NCBI GenBank assembly: GCA_016791045.1
Contig: JAEUNO010000014.1
Span: 1 to 64,000 of the forward strand
Direction of reading: 5' to 3'
DNA from: Methyloversatilis sp.
Lineage (GTDB): Bacteria > Pseudomonadota > Gammaproteobacteria > Burkholderiales > Rhodocyclaceae
DNA: 64,000 nt
Made by a program: the position numbers and the translations under genes. The notes beneath the pieces were generated by a model that was given only the letters and a program-made list of their open reading frames with translations, had not been told where the DNA came from and ran no database searches. Positions 52,703-61,484 of the stretch are shown in pieces. Each line of letters opens with the position of its first letter. Positions within the stretch are counted from its first letter, which is position 1.

Positions 52703-53494
52703 ATGAACACATGGACAAAGGGCGCGCTGGTCATCGTGGCAGTGGCCGGCGCGGCTGCGCTGTATACATATATGCAGAAGGAATCGACGATTGCCGATTC
52801 ATCGCCGGTGGCGGTGGCGCCGCCAGCCGAACCTGCGCCGTCGGAAACGCCGGTCGAGGTGCCGAATTATCCGATCGCACCGCCGCCCGACGCGGCTCCG
52901 GCGTCACCCGATGCCGCCCCGGTTGACAGCGACGCCGTGATGCGCAACGGACTGGCTGGCCTGTTCGGCGCCGCGTTCGACAAGTACTTCAGCTCGACCG
53001 ACATCGTGCGGCGCATCGTCGTGACCATCGACAACCTGCCGCGCGAACGGGTGACGCGGCGGCTGATGCCGGTCAAACCGGTGCCCGGTGGACCCGTGAC
53101 CGCGGGCAGCGGCGACACGCTGACGCTCGACGCCGCCAATGGCGCGCGCTACGACGTGTATGTGCAGCTGGCCGACATGGTACCCACCGCGCAACTGGTT
53201 GATCTGTACGTGCGCCACTACCCGATGTTCCAGCAGCAGTACGTCGAGCTGGGCTACCCGAATGGCTATTTCAACAACCGCCTGGTCGAAGTGATCGACC
53301 ACCTGCTCGCCACGCCGGTCGTGCCCACACCGATCCGGTTGAAGCAGCCCAAGGTGCTCTACACCTTTGCCGACCCGGAACTGGAAAAGCTGTCGGAGGG
53401 GCAGAAAATCATGCTGCGCATGGGGGAAGCCAACGCGGAACGCGTCCGCGCCAAGCTCACCGACATCCGCGCCGCCGTGACGCGCCAGCCCTGA
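52703..53494 (+). CDS. DUF3014 membrane-anchored protein
   Basis: This 263-residue protein has an N-terminal membrane anchor (GALVIVAVAGAAALYTYMQ), a proline/alanine-rich linker (APPAEPAPSETPVEVPNYPI) and a conserved domain with TIDNLPRERVTRRLMPVKPV, YPMFQQQYVELGYPNGYFNN and IRLKQPKVLYTFADPELEKL, matching DUF3014. Function unknown. ATG 52703 is chosen because GGAGG precedes it by six bases. Confidence 0.85.
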   Translation: MNTWTKGALVIVAVAGAAALYTYMQKESTIADSSPVAVAPPAEPAPSETPVEVPNYPIAPPPDAAPASPDAAPVDSDAVMRNGLAGLFGAAFDKYFSSTDIVRRIVVTIDNLPRERVTRRLMPVKPVPGGPVTAGSGDTLTLDAANGARYDVYVQLADMVPTAQLVDLYVRHYPMFQQQYVELGYPNGYFNNRLVEVIDHLLATPVVPTPIRLKQPKVLYTFADPELEKLSEGQKIMLRMGEANAERVRAKLTDIRAAVTRQP

Positions 53495-53504
53495 GCGAGC
53501 CCAC

Positions 53505-54838
53505 AAAAGCCGCGCTGCCCCTGTAGGAGCGACCCCCGGTCGCGATTGGTGCGTCGATCGTGCGCCGGCACTTGTTCAGAGGGCGGGATCGCGAGCAGGG
53601 CTCGCTCCTGCAAAGACCGCGCTGCCCCCGTAGGAGCGACCCCCGGTCGCGATCAGCGCGTCGATCGTGCGCCGGCGCGTGTTTGGAGGGCGTAATCGCG
53701 AGCGGGGCTCGCTCCTACAAGAACGTGCCGCACCTGTAGGAGCGACCCCCGGTCGCGATTGGTGCGTCGATCATGCGCCGGCACGTGTTTGGAGGGCGGA
53801 CGCGCGAGCGGGGCTCGCTCCTGCAAACACCGCGCTGCCCCGGTAGGAGCGACCCCCGGTCGCGATCGGTGCGTCGATCGTGCGCCGGCACGTGTTTGGA
53901 GGGCGGAATCGCGAGCGGGGCTCGCTCCTGCAAAAACCGCGCTGCCCCTGTAGGAGCGACCCCCGGTCGCGATTGGCGCGTCGATCGTGCGCCGGCACGT
54001 GTTTGGAGGGTGGAATCGCGAGCGGGGCTCGCTCCTACAAGAACGTGCCGCACCTGTAGGAGCGACCCCCGGTCGCGATCAGCGCGTCGATCGTGCGCCG
54101 GCACGTGTTCAGAGGGCGTAATCGCGAGCTGGGCTCGCTCCTACAAGAACGTGCTGCCCCTGTAGGAGCGACCCCCGGTCGCGATCCGCGCGTCGATCAT
54201 GCGCCGGTGCGTGTTTGGAGGACGGAATCGCGAGCAGGGCTCGCTCCTACAAGAACGTGCGACCCCTGTAGGAGCGACCCCCGGTCGCGATTGGCGCGTC
54301 GATCGTGCGCCGGCGCGTGTTTGGAGGGCGGGATCGCGAGCGGGGCTCGCTCCTACAAAAACCGCGCTGCCCCTGTAGGAGCGACCCCCGGTCGCGATCG
54401 GTGCGTTGATCGTGCGCCGGCGCGTGTTCAGAAGGTGGGATCGCGAGCGAGGCTCGCTCCTACAGGGACGGTGCCTCGGCTGTAGGAGCGACCCCCGGTC
54501 GCGATGCGCGCGTCGATCAACCGCCGGCGCGTGTTAGGAGGGGGGAATCGCGAGCGGGGCTCGCTCCTGCAAGAACGTGCTGCCCCTGTAGGAGCGACCC
54601 CCGGTCGCGATTGGTGCGTCGATCGTGCGCTGGTGCGTGTTCAGGGGGACGGAATCGCGAGCGGGGCTCGCTCCTACAAGAACGTGCGACCCCTGTAGGA
54701 GCGACCCCCGGTCGCGATTGGCGCGTCGATTGTGCGCCGGTGCGTGTTCGGAGGGTGGAATCGCGAGCAGGGCTCGCTCCTACAAAAGCCGTGCTGCCCC
54801 TGTGGGAGCGGACGCCGTCCGCAATTCGCACATCGGTC
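53505..54838 (+). repeat. Palindromic repeat array 4, twelve full units of 106-107 bp
   Basis: TAGGAGCGACC elements begin at 53524, 53631, 53737, 53844, 53951, 54057, 54163, 54269, 54376, 54483, 54589 and 54696, with a degenerate thirteenth at 54803 (TGGGAGCGGACGCCGTCC). Each unit holds TGTAGGAGCGACCCCCGGTC, a GATCGTGCGCCGGCACGTGT spacer, and the opposing GCGAGCGGGGCTCGCTCCTA. All units face the same way. The array occupies nearly all of the 1.4-kb gap; no gene is supported in it. Confidence 0.93.
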
Positions 54839-54902
54839 ACGTAACGTTGTGCACGGCGACTGTTCGTTAAGCTGCACCTTTCGAATCTGGCTGGAGACGG
54901 CG

Positions 54903-55622
54903 ATGCATGACGTGAAGGCGCTGGTATTCGATGTGTTCGGCACGCTGGTCGACTGGCGCACGGCGATCGCGCGCGAGGCGGAAATGCTGCTCGGGCGAGC
55001 CGGCATCGACGTGGACGGGCCGGCGCTGGCGGATGCCTGGCGCGCGGAATACCAGCCGGCGATGGAAGAGGTCAGGGCGGGCCGGTTGCCCTTCATGAAG
55101 CTCGACGCGCTGCACCGGCGCAATCTCGACATCGTGCTGACCGCGTTCGGCGCCGAGCGCGCAGACGAGGCTACGCGACATGCACTCACGCTGGCCTGGC
55201 ACCGTCTCGACGCCTGGCCCGACGTGGCCGCCGGGCTTGCCGCACTGCGCCCGCATTACCGGCTCGCGCCGTGTTCCAACGGCCACATCGCGCTGATGGT
55301 CGATCTGGCGCGACGCAACGACTTCCCGTGGGACGCCATCACCGGCGCCGAACTGGCGCGCGACTACAAGCCCAAGGCCATCGTCTACCGCTCGGCCGCC
55401 GACGCCTTCGACCTCGCCCCCGGACAGACGATGATGGTCGCCGCCCATTCGTCCGACCTGGCCGGTGCCGCGGCCGCCGGGTTGCGTACCGCCTTCATCG
55501 CCCGCCCGGACGAGCACGGCCCGGGACGTGGCGAATCGAAACCCGGGGTGCCGGTGGATATCGCGGTCGACAGCGTCATCGAACTCGCACACGCGCTGCA
55601 AGGCGCCGTCAGGTCGCGCTGA
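54903..55622 (+). CDS. Haloacid dehalogenase type II (HAD superfamily)
   Basis: This 239-residue HAD hydrolase has the L-2-haloacid dehalogenase motifs: nucleophile Asp in LVFDVFGTLVDW, motif II LAPCSNGHIALMVDL, the lysine in LARDYKPKAIVYR and motif III VAAHSSDLAGAAAAGL. The substrate may be a 2-haloacid or a phosphorylated compound. GGAGA precedes ATG 54903, which lies 65 bases after the repeat array. It overlaps the convergent nuclease gene by 14 bases at its 3-prime end. Confidence 0.88.
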   Translation: MHDVKALVFDVFGTLVDWRTAIAREAEMLLGRAGIDVDGPALADAWRAEYQPAMEEVRAGRLPFMKLDALHRRNLDIVLTAFGAERADEATRHALTLAWHRLDAWPDVAAGLAALRPHYRLAPCSNGHIALMVDLARRNDFPWDAITGAELARDYKPKAIVYRSAADAFDLAPGQTMMVAAHSSDLAGAAAAGLRTAFIARPDEHGPGRGESKPGVPVDIAVDSVIELAHALQGAVRSR

Positions 55623-56643
55623 CCGCGGCCGCTGCATCGTCCCGACGCATGCCGAGGCGCTGACGGCAGCGCGGATAGGCCGTGCAGCCCCAGAAATCGG
55701 GACGCCCCTCGCGTCCCGCGACGGCCTTCATCTTCTGTCCGCATTTCGGGCAGGTCGGCGTGCCGTAGTCGCCGGCGGTGGCAAAGCGCAGCAGTGCTTC
55801 GGCAGAGGCGGCGGGCAGACGATTGATCATCATCAGGAACATGTCGCCATCGATCAGCGTGATGCGGTTGCTGCGCGCGAACGCCCTGGCGTCGTCGGAA
55901 AACCGGCTGCTCGTCATGAAGAAGGCCTTGGCGACCTTTTCATGCGTCATGACGCCGAGCAGTTCGCGCACCGGCTTCACGCCGACGAAACGTTCGCCCC
56001 AGGCCTTGCACTGCACGATCGAGGTGGCGCGGTCCGAGTCGTCCTGGAACAGGCGGACGTCGATGCCGCCGTCCGGGCCGAGCGGCGTGGTGACGCTCCG
56101 GACGCCCTTGATTTCGTAGAACTTCTGGCACAGGTCTTCGAAGCGCTTCCACTCGATGGCGCGCATCAGTTCGATCGACCACGCCTCGGTGGAGGGCGCA
56201 GCAGAAGATGAGGGTGAGGATGCCGGCGCGGGCGACGGCGCTGCACCTGGCGCAGCCGCGCGGGCGCCCGGCGCACCGACCGCCTCCGGCCCCGACACGG
56301 ATCCGGAGCGGTTCGAGGCCACGCCATCGGCGGGCGCACGCCTCGGCCGCGATGCCCGGTCTGCCGGTTCGGGCGATGGTGCCGCGCCGGCGCGCATCAC
56401 GACCGTCTTCACGAACACGAGCGCGCCGAGCAGGAAGCAGATGCCGGCAAGCAGCCAGGCCATGTTCGACAGCGCCGTCGCAACGGTCGTGAGGATGGGG
56501 TTGTCCTTCCACATCGAAGGCAGGATCTGCTTGAAGCCGACGAGGATGGCGACGCCGAAGATCACGCTGACGTACCAGGGCGAATCGAGCAGCAGCGCGA
56601 CCAGACCTGTGTCCTTGTTTCTGCGGCGGCGTTGGCTGGCCAT
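55609..56643 (-). CDS. Membrane-anchored Mrr-like restriction endonuclease with zinc ribbon
   Basis: This 344-residue protein combines two membrane helices (SPWYVSVIFGVAILVGFKQI and the segment around MAWLLAGICFLLGALVFVK), a low-complexity Pro/Ala/Ser linker, an Mrr-type nuclease domain (RFEDLCQKFYEIKGV, catalytic Asp in LGPDGGIDVRL and QCK in SIVQCKAWGERF), and a C-terminal topoisomerase-type zinc ribbon (CPKCGQKM...FWGCTAYPRC). Mrr domains cut modified or foreign DNA; membrane anchoring is unusual for restriction. ATG 56643 follows AAAGGA. Confidence 0.85.
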   Translation of the reverse strand: MASQRRRRNKDTGLVALLLDSPWYVSVIFGVAILVGFKQILPSMWKDNPILTTVATALSNMAWLLAGICFLLGALVFVKTVVMRAGAAPSPEPADRASRPRRAPADGVASNRSGSVSGPEAVGAPGARAAAPGAAPSPAPASSPSSSAAPSTEAWSIELMRAIEWKRFEDLCQKFYEIKGVRSVTTPLGPDGGIDVRLFQDDSDRATSIVQCKAWGERFVGVKPVRELLGVMTHEKVAKAFFMTSSRFSDDARAFARSNRITLIDGDMFLMMINRLPAASAEALLRFATAGDYGTPTCPKCGQKMKAVAGREGRPDFWGCTAYPRCRQRLGMRRDDAAAAVSAT

Positions 56644-56905
56644 GAGTATCCTTTCGCATGCAATGGGAAAAGCCGGATGGAATACTACATCGTCAAGTCG
56701 ATGCGGCCGGGGGATGACTGCCCGCATGTGGTCAGGCGGTGGCCGGTGCCGCGCGACGGCCGACGGTTGCACGACGGGGCGCACCGTCCCGCGGCGCTGC
56801 AGCATGCGGTGCTTTTTCGCTGCGCTACACTGCGCCGGGCAGTCAATTCGAGCGGAGCGCGGCACGCATGAGGCGATTCGGAGGTTTGCACCTGAAGGCG
56901 GCGCG

Positions 56906-57910
56906 ATGACGACGGCACCGCTGTCGCACCACGACATCCTCGCGCTGGTCGAGCCTTTCGTCCGGCGCGGGCGGCCGGTCGATCTGCCTGCGAGCGACCG
57001 GCTCAGGCGGCAGCTGGTGTTCCGGCCGGTCACGCATGGCGACGGGGCGCCCGGCGGCGCATCGCTGGTCGAGGTGCTGAAGCTCGACCAGCCCGCCGCC
57101 GATCGCTACCGGCTGACCCGTACGCTGACGCATGCCTCGGGTGTCGCGGCCCGGCTGGTGGCGGAGGGCGCGCCGCCGGGCGAGCTGCTGGCGCGTGTCG
57201 AGGCGATCGACGTGCAGCGGCAGTTCCGCGCGATCGGGCGCTTCGTCATCGGGTTGTCGTACCGGCTTGGCGGTGGCGACGGGCTGTGGCGCGACGACAC
57301 GGCCGTCGATGCGCCGGTGCTGACCGACGCCGACGTGCGCGGGGCCGGTGTCGCACTGACGATGGAGGTGTCGTCGGTCAAGGGCGTACCGGCCGAACTG
57401 AAACTGGCCGAGGGCGGCGAGGGCGCGGTCGAACTGCCCGACGATCTGCTGGCGGTGCTCGGCCGTGACTGGGACTGCTTTCGCCGCAGTCTGACCGACG
57501 AGGGCGGCTGGCGCGGCACGGTGCGGCTGCGCGGGCGGGGTGTGGCGCGCAGTGCCGATGCCGAACGCAAGCTCGAACAGACGGTGGCCCATCTCGACCG
57601 CACGATGTCGCGGCCGCCCGATGCCTTCCACGCCGACTGGCGCGCGGCGCGCTGGGGCGTGTTCCTGCGCCGCACGATTCCGGTGGCGACCTGCGTCGGG
57701 CTGATCCTCGCGGCGGCGGCCGTGCCGTATTTCGGCATTTCGGAAGATTCGGTCATCCACATGCTGCTGTTCAATTCGCCGCCGCTGCTGCTGGTGCTGT
57801 TTTTCAGCATGCGGGAAATGCCGCGCATCGAACTGCCGCCGTTGCCGCGCCGTCTGAGTGCTGCGGCGTGGCGTGCGCCGTCATCCGTGCAAGCGGTGCC
57901 GATCCACTGA
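56906..57910 (+). CDS. Hypothetical protein with two C-terminal membrane segments, MoxR/VWA operon
   Basis: I do not recognise this 334-residue protein. The first 250 residues look soluble (MTTAPLSHHDILALVEPFVR, then a region with RTLTHASGVAARLVAEGAPP), and two hydrophobic segments follow near the end (VGLILAAAAVPYFGI, MLLFNSPPLLLVLFF). ATG 56906 is in frame and preceded by AAGGCGG. It precedes the MoxR-type ATPase by 25 bases, so it is probably co-transcribed and may be a membrane partner of that chaperone. Confidence 0.7.
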   Translation: MTTAPLSHHDILALVEPFVRRGRPVDLPASDRLRRQLVFRPVTHGDGAPGGASLVEVLKLDQPAADRYRLTRTLTHASGVAARLVAEGAPPGELLARVEAIDVQRQFRAIGRFVIGLSYRLGGGDGLWRDDTAVDAPVLTDADVRGAGVALTMEVSSVKGVPAELKLAEGGEGAVELPDDLLAVLGRDWDCFRRSLTDEGGWRGTVRLRGRGVARSADAERKLEQTVAHLDRTMSRPPDAFHADWRAARWGVFLRRTIPVATCVGLILAAAAVPYFGISEDSVIHMLLFNSPPLLLVLFFSMREMPRIELPPLPRRLSAAAWRAPSSVQAVPIH

Positions 57911-57935
57911 GGTTTCCAGGTTCAAGCGAGGTTCG

Positions 57936-59033
57936 ATGTCTGCCAATCCGATGAACATCCCGCCGGTGTCGGTGGCGGCCGCCAAGGCGGCGCTGATCGA
58001 ACAGTTCGCCGACCCGCTGCTGCGCCGGCGCGCGACCATGCTGTGGGGCTCGCGCGGGGTCGGCAAGTCGTCGGTGGTGCGTCAGGTGGCGGCGCACTTC
58101 GGGGTGCCGCTGGTCGATCTGCGCCTGACCACGATCGAGCCGGTGGATATCCGCGGTGCCATCTATGCCGACGAGGTGCAGGGCAAGACGGTGTGGTTTC
58201 CGCCCGAGTTCCTGCCCGCCGCCGACGCGCCCGACGGCATCCTGTTTCTCGACGAACTGACCGCGGCCGACCAGCGGCTGCAGATTTCCGCCTATTCGCT
58301 GATTCTCGACCGGCGCGTCGGCAACTACCGGCTGCCCGACGGCTGGCAGGTGATCGCCGCCGGCAATGCGAGCTTTCACGGCGCGGTGTGCCATGACATG
58401 GGCACCGCTCTGGCCGACCGCATGTTCCACTTCAACGTGCAGACGGTGATCGACGCCTTCCTGTCGCACGCGCTGGCCATGGGTTTCGCGCCGGAGGTGA
58501 TGGCCTATCTGAAGGTGCGGCCGGACAAGCTCGACGACACGCAGGCGCAGCTTGCGAACGACTATCTGATCGGCGCCAGCCCGCGCGGCTGGGAAGACAT
58601 TTCGAATGTGCTGAAGTCGGGCGTGTCCGAAACGGCGCAGCGGCTGTTCGTGCAGGGCCGCATCGGCGCGGCGAACGCGGCCGAGTTCTTCGGCGTGCTG
58701 CGCGAACTGCGCGCCGGTGCAGACGTGATGCGCCTGCTCGACACGCCGCGTGGCCCGGCCACCGCTGCGCTGCTGCCGCAGACGCTCGACGGCCTGTACG
58801 GCCTGATCTACGGCCTGCTTGCCGCCTGCACCGATGCGCCGCGCATGACGCGCGGGCTCGACATCATCGACCAGCTGCCGGATATCCGGGGCGCGGTGCC
58901 GCTGCCGATCCGCGAGGCGCAGACGCTGGCGATGGAACTGCTGATGCAGAAGGCGCTGGAAGGCGATCTGGCGGCAGCCATCCTCGACAGCCCGGCCTAC
59001 CGGCGCTATGTCGACCAGCGCCGCGATGCCTGA
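57936..59033 (+). CDS. MoxR-type AAA+ ATPase
   Basis: This 365-residue AAA+ ATPase of the MoxR group is a putative metal-insertion or assembly chaperone working with VWA-domain proteins. Walker A is GSRGVGKSS; Walker B is GILFLDELTAADQ; sensor 1 is in VIAAGNASFHGAV, with arginine finger region TALADRMFHFNV. Its stop lies just inside the start of the VWA gene. MoxR was named for its role in methanol dehydrogenase maturation, which is suggestive here, but the group is widespread. Confidence 0.87.
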   Translation: MSANPMNIPPVSVAAAKAALIEQFADPLLRRRATMLWGSRGVGKSSVVRQVAAHFGVPLVDLRLTTIEPVDIRGAIYADEVQGKTVWFPPEFLPAADAPDGILFLDELTAADQRLQISAYSLILDRRVGNYRLPDGWQVIAAGNASFHGAVCHDMGTALADRMFHFNVQTVIDAFLSHALAMGFAPEVMAYLKVRPDKLDDTQAQLANDYLIGASPRGWEDISNVLKSGVSETAQRLFVQGRIGAANAAEFFGVLRELRAGADVMRLLDTPRGPATAALLPQTLDGLYGLIYGLLAACTDAPRMTRGLDIIDQLPDIRGAVPLPIREAQTLAMELLMQKALEGDLAAAILDSPAYRRYVDQRRDA

Positions 59034-60405
59034 GGCCGCCTCGTCGGCGAGCCACTCGCTGTACATCCATCGCGGTACGCGCGCGGTGCAGCGCATGGTC
59101 GAGTTCGCGCCAGCCACCGGCGGGCTGGCGCTGTGGGTGCGCCATCGCGACCTGCCGGCCGATGCCGACACCACGCCGGCGCCGCTCACCACCGACGGCC
59201 ACACCATCTTCTACGGTGCCGCTTTCGAGCGGCTGACTATCGAGGAACAGGCCGCTCGCGTGGCGCACGAGGTGCTGCACATCGCGCTGCGCCACCCGCA
59301 GCGCTTCGTCGAACTGCAGCAGGTGCTCGGCGACGCCGACCTGCAGCTGTTCAACCTGTGTGCCGACGCGCTGATCAACAGCGCGCTGTCGCATCTCGAA
59401 TGGCTGCGTCAGCCGGCCACTGCCGTGCAGCTCGACCGCCTGCTGACGACCGTGCTGGGCATCGACCAGCCGGTCGAGAAATCGCTGCTGGAATGGGATG
59501 TCGAGCGCCTGTACCGGGCCATCGACGACCGCCGGCCGCCGCCGTCGGGCGGGCGCAGCCGTACGCCGCGCCAGCACGGCGGCCAGGACGCCGACACGGC
59601 GGGCGGCGCGAGCACGCCTGCACCGCAGGCGGATGGCACGCAAGCCGCTGCGCGACCCGATGGCCCGAAGTCGGGCCGGGTCAGGGTGCTCGGCTGCGAG
59701 TCGGAACGCGACCTGGTACCCGGCCCCGACACGCGCGGCCCGCCGGAGGCGGAAGCGGAGCAGGCGCGCGAGTGGAGCGAGCGGCTGATCCGCGGCCATG
59801 CCAACGACGGCGCGCATTCGATGCTGCGCACCTTGATCGCCGATCTGCCGCGCAGCCGCACGCCGTGGGAACAGGTGCTGCGCACCCGGCTCGCGCGCAG
59901 CCTGTCGCCGAAGCGCGACCTGTCTTGGTCGCGGCCGTCGCGTTCCTATATCGCCAATCAGGGTCGCGCCGGCCCGCGCCATCGCATGCCGTGGGAACCG
60001 GGCTTCAGCGCTGCGAAGACCGTGCCGCGGCTGGCGCTGATCGTCGATGTGTCGGGCTCGATCGACGATGCACTGATGGCCCGTTTCACGCGCGAGATCG
60101 AAGCCATCAGCCGCCGGCTCGAAGCGGGCCTGGTACTCATCATCGGTGACGACCGGGTGCAGCGCGTCGATCAGTTCGCCGCCGGGCGTGCCGATCTGGG
60201 GGGTCTCACCTTCACCGGCGGGGGCGGCACCGACTTCACGCCGCTGCTCGAAGAAGCCGATCGTCACCGGCCGGACATCGCCGTCGTACTGACCGACCTC
60301 GACGGCCCGGCGCGCTTCCGGCCGCGCTGGCCCGTGCTGTGGGCGGTGCCCGAAGCCGCGCGGCGCGCGCACGTGCCGTTCGGCCGTCTGCTGCAACTGG
60401 ACTGA
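59026..60405 (+). CDS. VWA-like domain protein (DUF2201) with metallopeptidase-like N-terminus
   Basis: This 459-residue partner of the MoxR ATPase has an N-terminal domain with a zincin-like HEVLHIALRH motif, a disordered charged linker (around residues 165-240) and a C-terminal VWA-like domain with the MIDAS pattern LIVDVSGSIDD and later GGGGTDFTPLLEE. MoxR/VWA pairs act together to remodel target complexes. The start at 59026 overlaps the ATPase gene by eight bases; 59008 is also in frame. Confidence 0.85.
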   Translation: MPEAASSASHSLYIHRGTRAVQRMVEFAPATGGLALWVRHRDLPADADTTPAPLTTDGHTIFYGAAFERLTIEEQAARVAHEVLHIALRHPQRFVELQQVLGDADLQLFNLCADALINSALSHLEWLRQPATAVQLDRLLTTVLGIDQPVEKSLLEWDVERLYRAIDDRRPPPSGGRSRTPRQHGGQDADTAGGASTPAPQADGTQAAARPDGPKSGRVRVLGCESERDLVPGPDTRGPPEAEAEQAREWSERLIRGHANDGAHSMLRTLIADLPRSRTPWEQVLRTRLARSLSPKRDLSWSRPSRSYIANQGRAGPRHRMPWEPGFSAAKTVPRLALIVDVSGSIDDALMARFTREIEAISRRLEAGLVLIIGDDRVQRVDQFAAGRADLGGLTFTGGGGTDFTPLLEEADRHRPDIAVVLTDLDGPARFRPRWPVLWAVPEAARRAHVPFGRLLQLD

Positions 60406-60426
60406 TCGCCGATCGGCGGGGGCGCG

Positions 60427-61224
60427 TTACGCGAGCTGGTTCGGCGGATTGCTGTCGGCCGACGGGTCCGCAGCGCCGGCGGGCGCTGCCGGTTGACCGG
60501 CCACATCAGCCTGCGCGGCGCGCAGCACGCCGTTCATGCGGCTCCACATCGACAGCAGATACAGCGATAGGAACAGCGCGATGTAGTACTCGCGCGTTTC
60601 CGGGTCGTAGGTCCAGTAAGGAATGACGGCTTCGGTCGCGTTCTGGTACCAGTAGCCGCAGCGCAGCGCGAGATAGAGCAGGGCGGTCGGCACGACGATG
60701 TCGGTCGGCCAGAACCAGTGGCTGAATGAGGTCGTGTCGGGCGTCGTTCGGCGGATCGCCCGCCACAGTGGCAGGATGATGCCGCCGATCAGCAGCCACC
60801 ATTCGACCACCATGCGCGGTTTCTGGTTGAACCAGGTGCTCACGTTGTGCAGGTTGGTTTCTTTCTGCTTGTTGATTTCACTCATCCGCTCACCGGTTTC
60901 CCAGCCGAAATAGTGCTGGCCCCAGCTGGCTTCCTCGCCGGCGAAATAGAGGCAGGCCAGCGCACAGGCCAGTGCGACCCAGCCGGTTGTCCAGTGCGGC
61001 AGTGCGCGGCGGCGCGCGAACACGATGAAGCCGGCAACGATGGCCGGCAGCAGGACGAGGATGGTGCCGTTCTCGATGATGCCGTAGGGATTGATTTCGT
61101 CGCGCACCGTCATGAGCTCGTACAGGGGCGGCGCGAAGTAGTGGCCGACGAACACCGCGATCAGGACAAGCGGCGGGAACATGCCCCACCACAGCACGGA
61201 CAGGTCACTGTTTTCCCGGTTCAT
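60427..61224 (-). CDS. Multi-pass membrane protein of unknown function
   Basis: This 265-residue protein has about six membrane segments, from WWGMFPPLVLIAVFVGHYFA to YYIALFLSLYLLSMW, and a hydrophilic tail. A striking block between segments, LYFAGEEASWGQHYFGWETG followed by NKQKETNLHN, looks conserved (paired acidic residues, His, Trp) and may be an active or metal site. I recall similar EEXSWGQ/ETNLHN motifs in uncharacterised membrane proteins but cannot name a function. Transcribed alone. Confidence 0.75.
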   Translation of the reverse strand: MNRENSDLSVLWWGMFPPLVLIAVFVGHYFAPPLYELMTVRDEINPYGIIENGTILVLLPAIVAGFIVFARRRALPHWTTGWVALACALACLYFAGEEASWGQHYFGWETGERMSEINKQKETNLHNVSTWFNQKPRMVVEWWLLIGGIILPLWRAIRRTTPDTTSFSHWFWPTDIVVPTALLYLALRCGYWYQNATEAVIPYWTYDPETREYYIALFLSLYLLSMWSRMNGVLRAAQADVAGQPAAPAGAADPSADSNPPNQLA

Positions 61225-61299
61225 CCCCTTGCTCCCTTGCTCGCCGCACGGCTCAAGCGCGGTGTAGTCCCCGCCGTTTCGGCAGGTGTTTTTCCCTCC

Positions 61300-61365
61300 G
61301 TGAATTACAGCACAAAATTAATAGTTACTTAATGTTCCATTCATCATCCCTTAATGATTGAGGGG
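61300..61365 (-). promoter_or_regulatory. AT-rich promoter region of the membrane protein gene
   Basis: This block is distinctly AT-rich against GC-rich flanks, with two direct CTTAATG copies (61328-61334 and 61350-61356) and ATTAATA at 61317-61323 that could provide a minus-strand -10. The remainder of 61225-61484 shows no gene. Confidence 0.35.
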
Positions 61366-61484
61366 GATTTCCATGGGTGCGGGGAGGTATGCGGAGGCGT
61401 CGGGATGTACCGACGCGCCTGTGCCGACGCGGGTCAGGCGGTGCGCTGTTCAGGTCTGGCGGGTGTGCGGCGGGCGGGGGCGGG

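Noticed and set aside
53773-54485. Open frames of about 130 codons running through repeat array 4
   Set aside because: They exist because the repeat unit happens to lack stops in some frames; products repeat the array and shift frame between units because the period alternates 106 and 107.
53505-54838. CRISPR array
   Set aside because: Both the palindromic parts and the sequences between them are conserved from unit to unit, so there are no unique spacers, and no cas genes are present.
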